In this document: positions 61,756 through 64,000 of the stretch, in pieces | Layout of the letters: every line of letters starts with the position of its first letter | Numbering within the stretch: the first letter of the stretch is position 1 | Assembly (NCBI RefSeq): GCF_036416795.1 | Contig: NZ_CP143867.1 | Coordinates: 6,068,001 to 6,132,000, forward strand | Direction of reading: 5' to 3' | Length of the DNA: 64,000 nt | Source: Bacteroides sp. MSB163 | GTDB taxonomy: Bacteria > Bacteroidota > Bacteroidia > Bacteroidales > Bacteroidaceae | Translations under genes and position numbers: made by a program | Notes under the pieces: generated by a model | The model's database searches: none | What the model saw: only the letters and a program-made list of their open reading frames with translations | Told to the model about the DNA's origin: nothing

Positions 61756-62655
61756 ATGAAACGTACAAAATTAGCTGCATCCTTTCTGTTGATCGGGACT
61801 CTGCTCCTGACGGGATGCGTAAGCAAGAAAGAATTAGTGAATCTTCAAACAGATTATAACAAGCTGAAGGACGAGAAGACCACCCTCGATAAATCCTATC
61901 AGGATGCGCAAATCCAGCTTGCCGAGTACCGCACGCAGGCCAAAAGCTTGGAGGATCGCCTAAGCGAAGCCCGAAAAAACAATCAGGAGTTGCGCAACAG
62001 CTATGCCACCCTGCAAGGTTCCCTCGACAAGAGCCTCCAGCAGAACTCCCAAGGCAACATCAACATCTCCAAACTGGTGGATGAGATTAACGCCTCCAAC
62101 CGCTACATCAAGCAACTGGTGGACACCAAGAGCAAATCAGACTCACTGAACGTAGTGCTGACCAACAACCTCACCCGCTCCCTGAGCCGCGAAGAGCTAA
62201 AAGAGGTGGATGTAAAGGTCTTGAAAGGCGTGGTTTACATCTCCTTGGCAGACAACATGCTATACAAGAGCGGCAGTTACGAAATCAACGAACGCGCCGG
62301 TGAAACGTTGAGCAAAATTGCCAAGATTATCACCGATTACAAGGATTACGAAGTATTGGTAGAGGGTAACACGGACAATGTGCCCATCTCCCGCCCCAAC
62401 ATCCGCAACAACTGGGACTTGAGCGCCCTGCGTGCCTCATCCGTAGTGCAAGCCTTGCAGAATCAATACGGCGTTGACCCCAAACGTCTTTCCGCTGCCG
62501 GCCGTGGAGAATACAATCCCCTCACGGATAATGACACCGAACTGGGCAAGCAACGCAACCGCCGTACGCAAATTATCATCACTCCGAAGCTCGACCAGTT
62601 CCTGGAACTGATAGACAAGGCGCCGGAAGCGGAAGGAGAAGAAAAAGCCGAATAA
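61756..62655 (+). CDS. OmpA-family lipoprotein
   Basis: Lipobox LIGTLLLTGC (Cys about 20), a long coiled coil (about 30-140), then an OmpA C-terminal domain (about 165-280) that binds peptidoglycan: NMLYKSGSYEINERAGETLSKIA, VLVEGNTDNVP, LSALRASSVVQAL, RLSAAGRGEYNP, RNRRTQIIITP. Promoter TATCTTTG at 61682-61689. Hairpin terminator at 62733-62809. Confidence 0.93.
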   Translation: MKRTKLAASFLLIGTLLLTGCVSKKELVNLQTDYNKLKDEKTTLDKSYQDAQIQLAEYRTQAKSLEDRLSEARKNNQELRNSYATLQGSLDKSLQQNSQGNINISKLVDEINASNRYIKQLVDTKSKSDSLNVVLTNNLTRSLSREELKEVDVKVLKGVVYISLADNMLYKSGSYEINERAGETLSKIAKIITDYKDYEVLVEGNTDNVPISRPNIRNNWDLSALRASSVVQALQNQYGVDPKRLSAAGRGEYNPLTDNDTELGKQRNRRTQIIITPKLDQFLELIDKAPEAEGEEKAE

Positions 62656-62732
62656 AGTAAATACTGCCTGCAATTACTTAACTCACAGGCAGAAACATAG
62701 GGAAAAATTATAATCCCAAAAACAAACCTCAG

Positions 62733-62809
62733 ACTGTCTCTGAATAGGAAGAAGCCCATCACTCTGTCATCCGGAGCAAAATAACGGCAAGTTGCTATTC
62801 AGAGACAGT
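62733..62809 (+). terminator. Hairpin after the OmpA gene
   Basis: ACTGTCTCTGAATAG (62733-62747) is exactly inverted at 62795-62809. The loop is 47 bases, followed by TTGCTTATTTTTTCC. Confidence 0.7.
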
Positions 62810-62950
62810 TTGCTTATTTTTTCCTTCTATAAGCCCTAAATAAGTACAATTTAATAGTTTTTATCGCACACGCACTTACATTTTATCACATTTATTCCTA
62901 CCTTTGCGCCCAAATTATAACTTTTAACTAACAACTCATAATCAACTACC

Positions 62951-64000
62951 ATGGCTAAGATAACCAAAGAAGCTGCCTTGCTGTATCATTCACAAGGCAA
63001 ACCAGGTAAGATAGAAGTAGTGCCCACCAAGCCCTACAGTACCCAAACCGACCTTTCACTTGCATACTCCCCCGGTGTGGCGGAGCCATGTCTTGAAATA
63101 GAAAAGAACCCGCAGGACGCATACAAATATACAGCGAAGGGTAATCTGGTAGCTGTAATTTCCAACGGTACCGCAGTGCTCGGTCTGGGCGACATAGGCG
63201 CGTTGAGCGGCAAACCCGTAATGGAAGGTAAAGGATTGCTTTTCAAGATTTACGCCGGCATCGACGTGTTCGACATCGAAGTGAACGAGAAAGACCCTGA
63301 AAAATTTATCCAGGCAGTCAAAGCCATCGCCCCTACCTTCGGTGGTATCAACCTGGAAGACATCAAAGCTCCCGAATGTTTCGAAATAGAACGCCGCCTG
63401 AAAGAAGAACTCGACATCCCCGTGATGCACGACGACCAACATGGAACGGCCATCATCTCCAGTGCCGGACTTGTGAACGCTTTGCAGGTAGCAGGCAAGA
63501 AGATTGAAGATGTAAAAATCGTAGTGAACGGTGCCGGTGCATCGGCTGTATCCTGTACGAAGCTGTACGTTTCGCTGGGTGCCCGCCTGGAAAACATCGT
63601 GATGGTGGATAGCAAAGGCGTAATCAGCAAGACACGTACTGACCTCAACGAACAGAAGCGTTACTTCGCCACCGACCGCACCGACATCCATACTCTTGAA
63701 GAAGCCATCAAAGGCGCAGACGTATTTTTGGGATTATCCAAAGGCAATGTACTGTCACAAGACATGGTACGCAGCATGGCCCCGTCTCCTATCGTTTTCG
63801 CACTCGCCAACCCGACACCGGAAATCTCTTACGAAGATGCCATGGCAGCCCGCCCCGATGTATTGATGGCAACCGGACGTTCAGACTATCCGAATCAGAT
63901 TAACAATGTAATCGGTTTCCCCTATATCTTCCGTGGCGCGCTCGACACGCAGGCAAAGGCCATCAACGAGGAAATGAAGATTGCCGCCGTACACGCCATC
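62951..64000 (+). CDS. maeB: NADP-dependent malic enzyme (partial, 3' end outside window)
   Basis: Oxidatively decarboxylates malate to pyruvate. The malic-domain signature reads LAYSPGVAEPCLEI; GNLVAVISNGTAVLGLGDIG and MHDDQHGTAIISSAGL also match. The NAD(P)-binding GAGASAVSCTKLYVSLGA follows. The open frame reaches the window edge at residue 350, where longer MaeB proteins go on to a phosphotransacetylase-like domain. Promoter TACCTTTG at 62899-62906. Confidence 0.95.
   Translation, partial: MAKITKEAALLYHSQGKPGKIEVVPTKPYSTQTDLSLAYSPGVAEPCLEIEKNPQDAYKYTAKGNLVAVISNGTAVLGLGDIGALSGKPVMEGKGLLFKIYAGIDVFDIEVNEKDPEKFIQAVKAIAPTFGGINLEDIKAPECFEIERRLKEELDIPVMHDDQHGTAIISSAGLVNALQVAGKKIEDVKIVVNGAGASAVSCTKLYVSLGARLENIVMVDSKGVISKTRTDLNEQKRYFATDRTDIHTLEEAIKGADVFLGLSKGNVLSQDMVRSMAPSPIVFALANPTPEISYEDAMAARPDVLMATGRSDYPNQINNVIGFPYIFRGALDTQAKAINEEMKIAAVHAI

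Overview
The window reads as chromosomal DNA of a gut Bacteroides or close relative. SusC/SusD pairs, a hybrid two-component sensor, lipoprotein glycosidases, fimbrillin-like and OmpA proteins and promoters of the TAnnTTTG type are all typical of that group. No rRNA or tRNA gene was seen. Both ends cut genes: a sensor kinase on the left and malic enzyme on the right.

Positions 1-17959 are a fructan utilisation locus. It holds a fructose-type hybrid sensor, a PfkB fructokinase, an inner-membrane sugar permease, an aldose-epimerase-like protein, a GH32 enzyme, SusC, SusD, a DUF4960 surface binding protein and a second GH32 lipoprotein. The likely flow is surface cleavage of fructan, import by SusCD, periplasmic release of fructose, sensing by the hybrid kinase, then uptake and phosphorylation. 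A conserved CTCGRGAAAGCA element lies before the permease, the first GH32 gene and susC.

Positions 18155-25813 hold an ATPase, a patatin lipase, a C1 peptidase, a LytTR fragment and an etfB-etfA-acyl-CoA dehydrogenase operon. Positions 25938-30176 are an AT-rich, minus-strand group (GIY-YIG-like protein, three membrane proteins, a 6S-like RNA candidate, a small anchored protein and a WYL regulator). Positions 30177-53195 are mostly core genes: cbpA/cbpM, a GH9 fused to a NodB-like domain, threonine aldolase, groSL, a BASS transporter, hisS, small stress or repair proteins, AraC regulators, an amidase and metY. Several gutted genes lie among them.

Positions 54338-61666 are visibly GC-rich and look acquired. 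They carry two membrane-linked HTH regulators, a Ser/Gly-rich small protein, a fimbrillin-like lipoprotein, an HU-like protein, a toxin-antitoxin pair and two minimal nucleotidyltransferases. OmpA and maeB follow.

The most unusual signal is in the gaps. Three unrelated intergenic arrays have an exact 22-bp period (30551, 39975, 57093), and a fourth locus is an inverted array with an exact 11-bp period (7772-7877). A 64-bp promoter segment is nearly identical before two unrelated genes. At least three genes keep both ends and their promoter or frame but have lost the middle.
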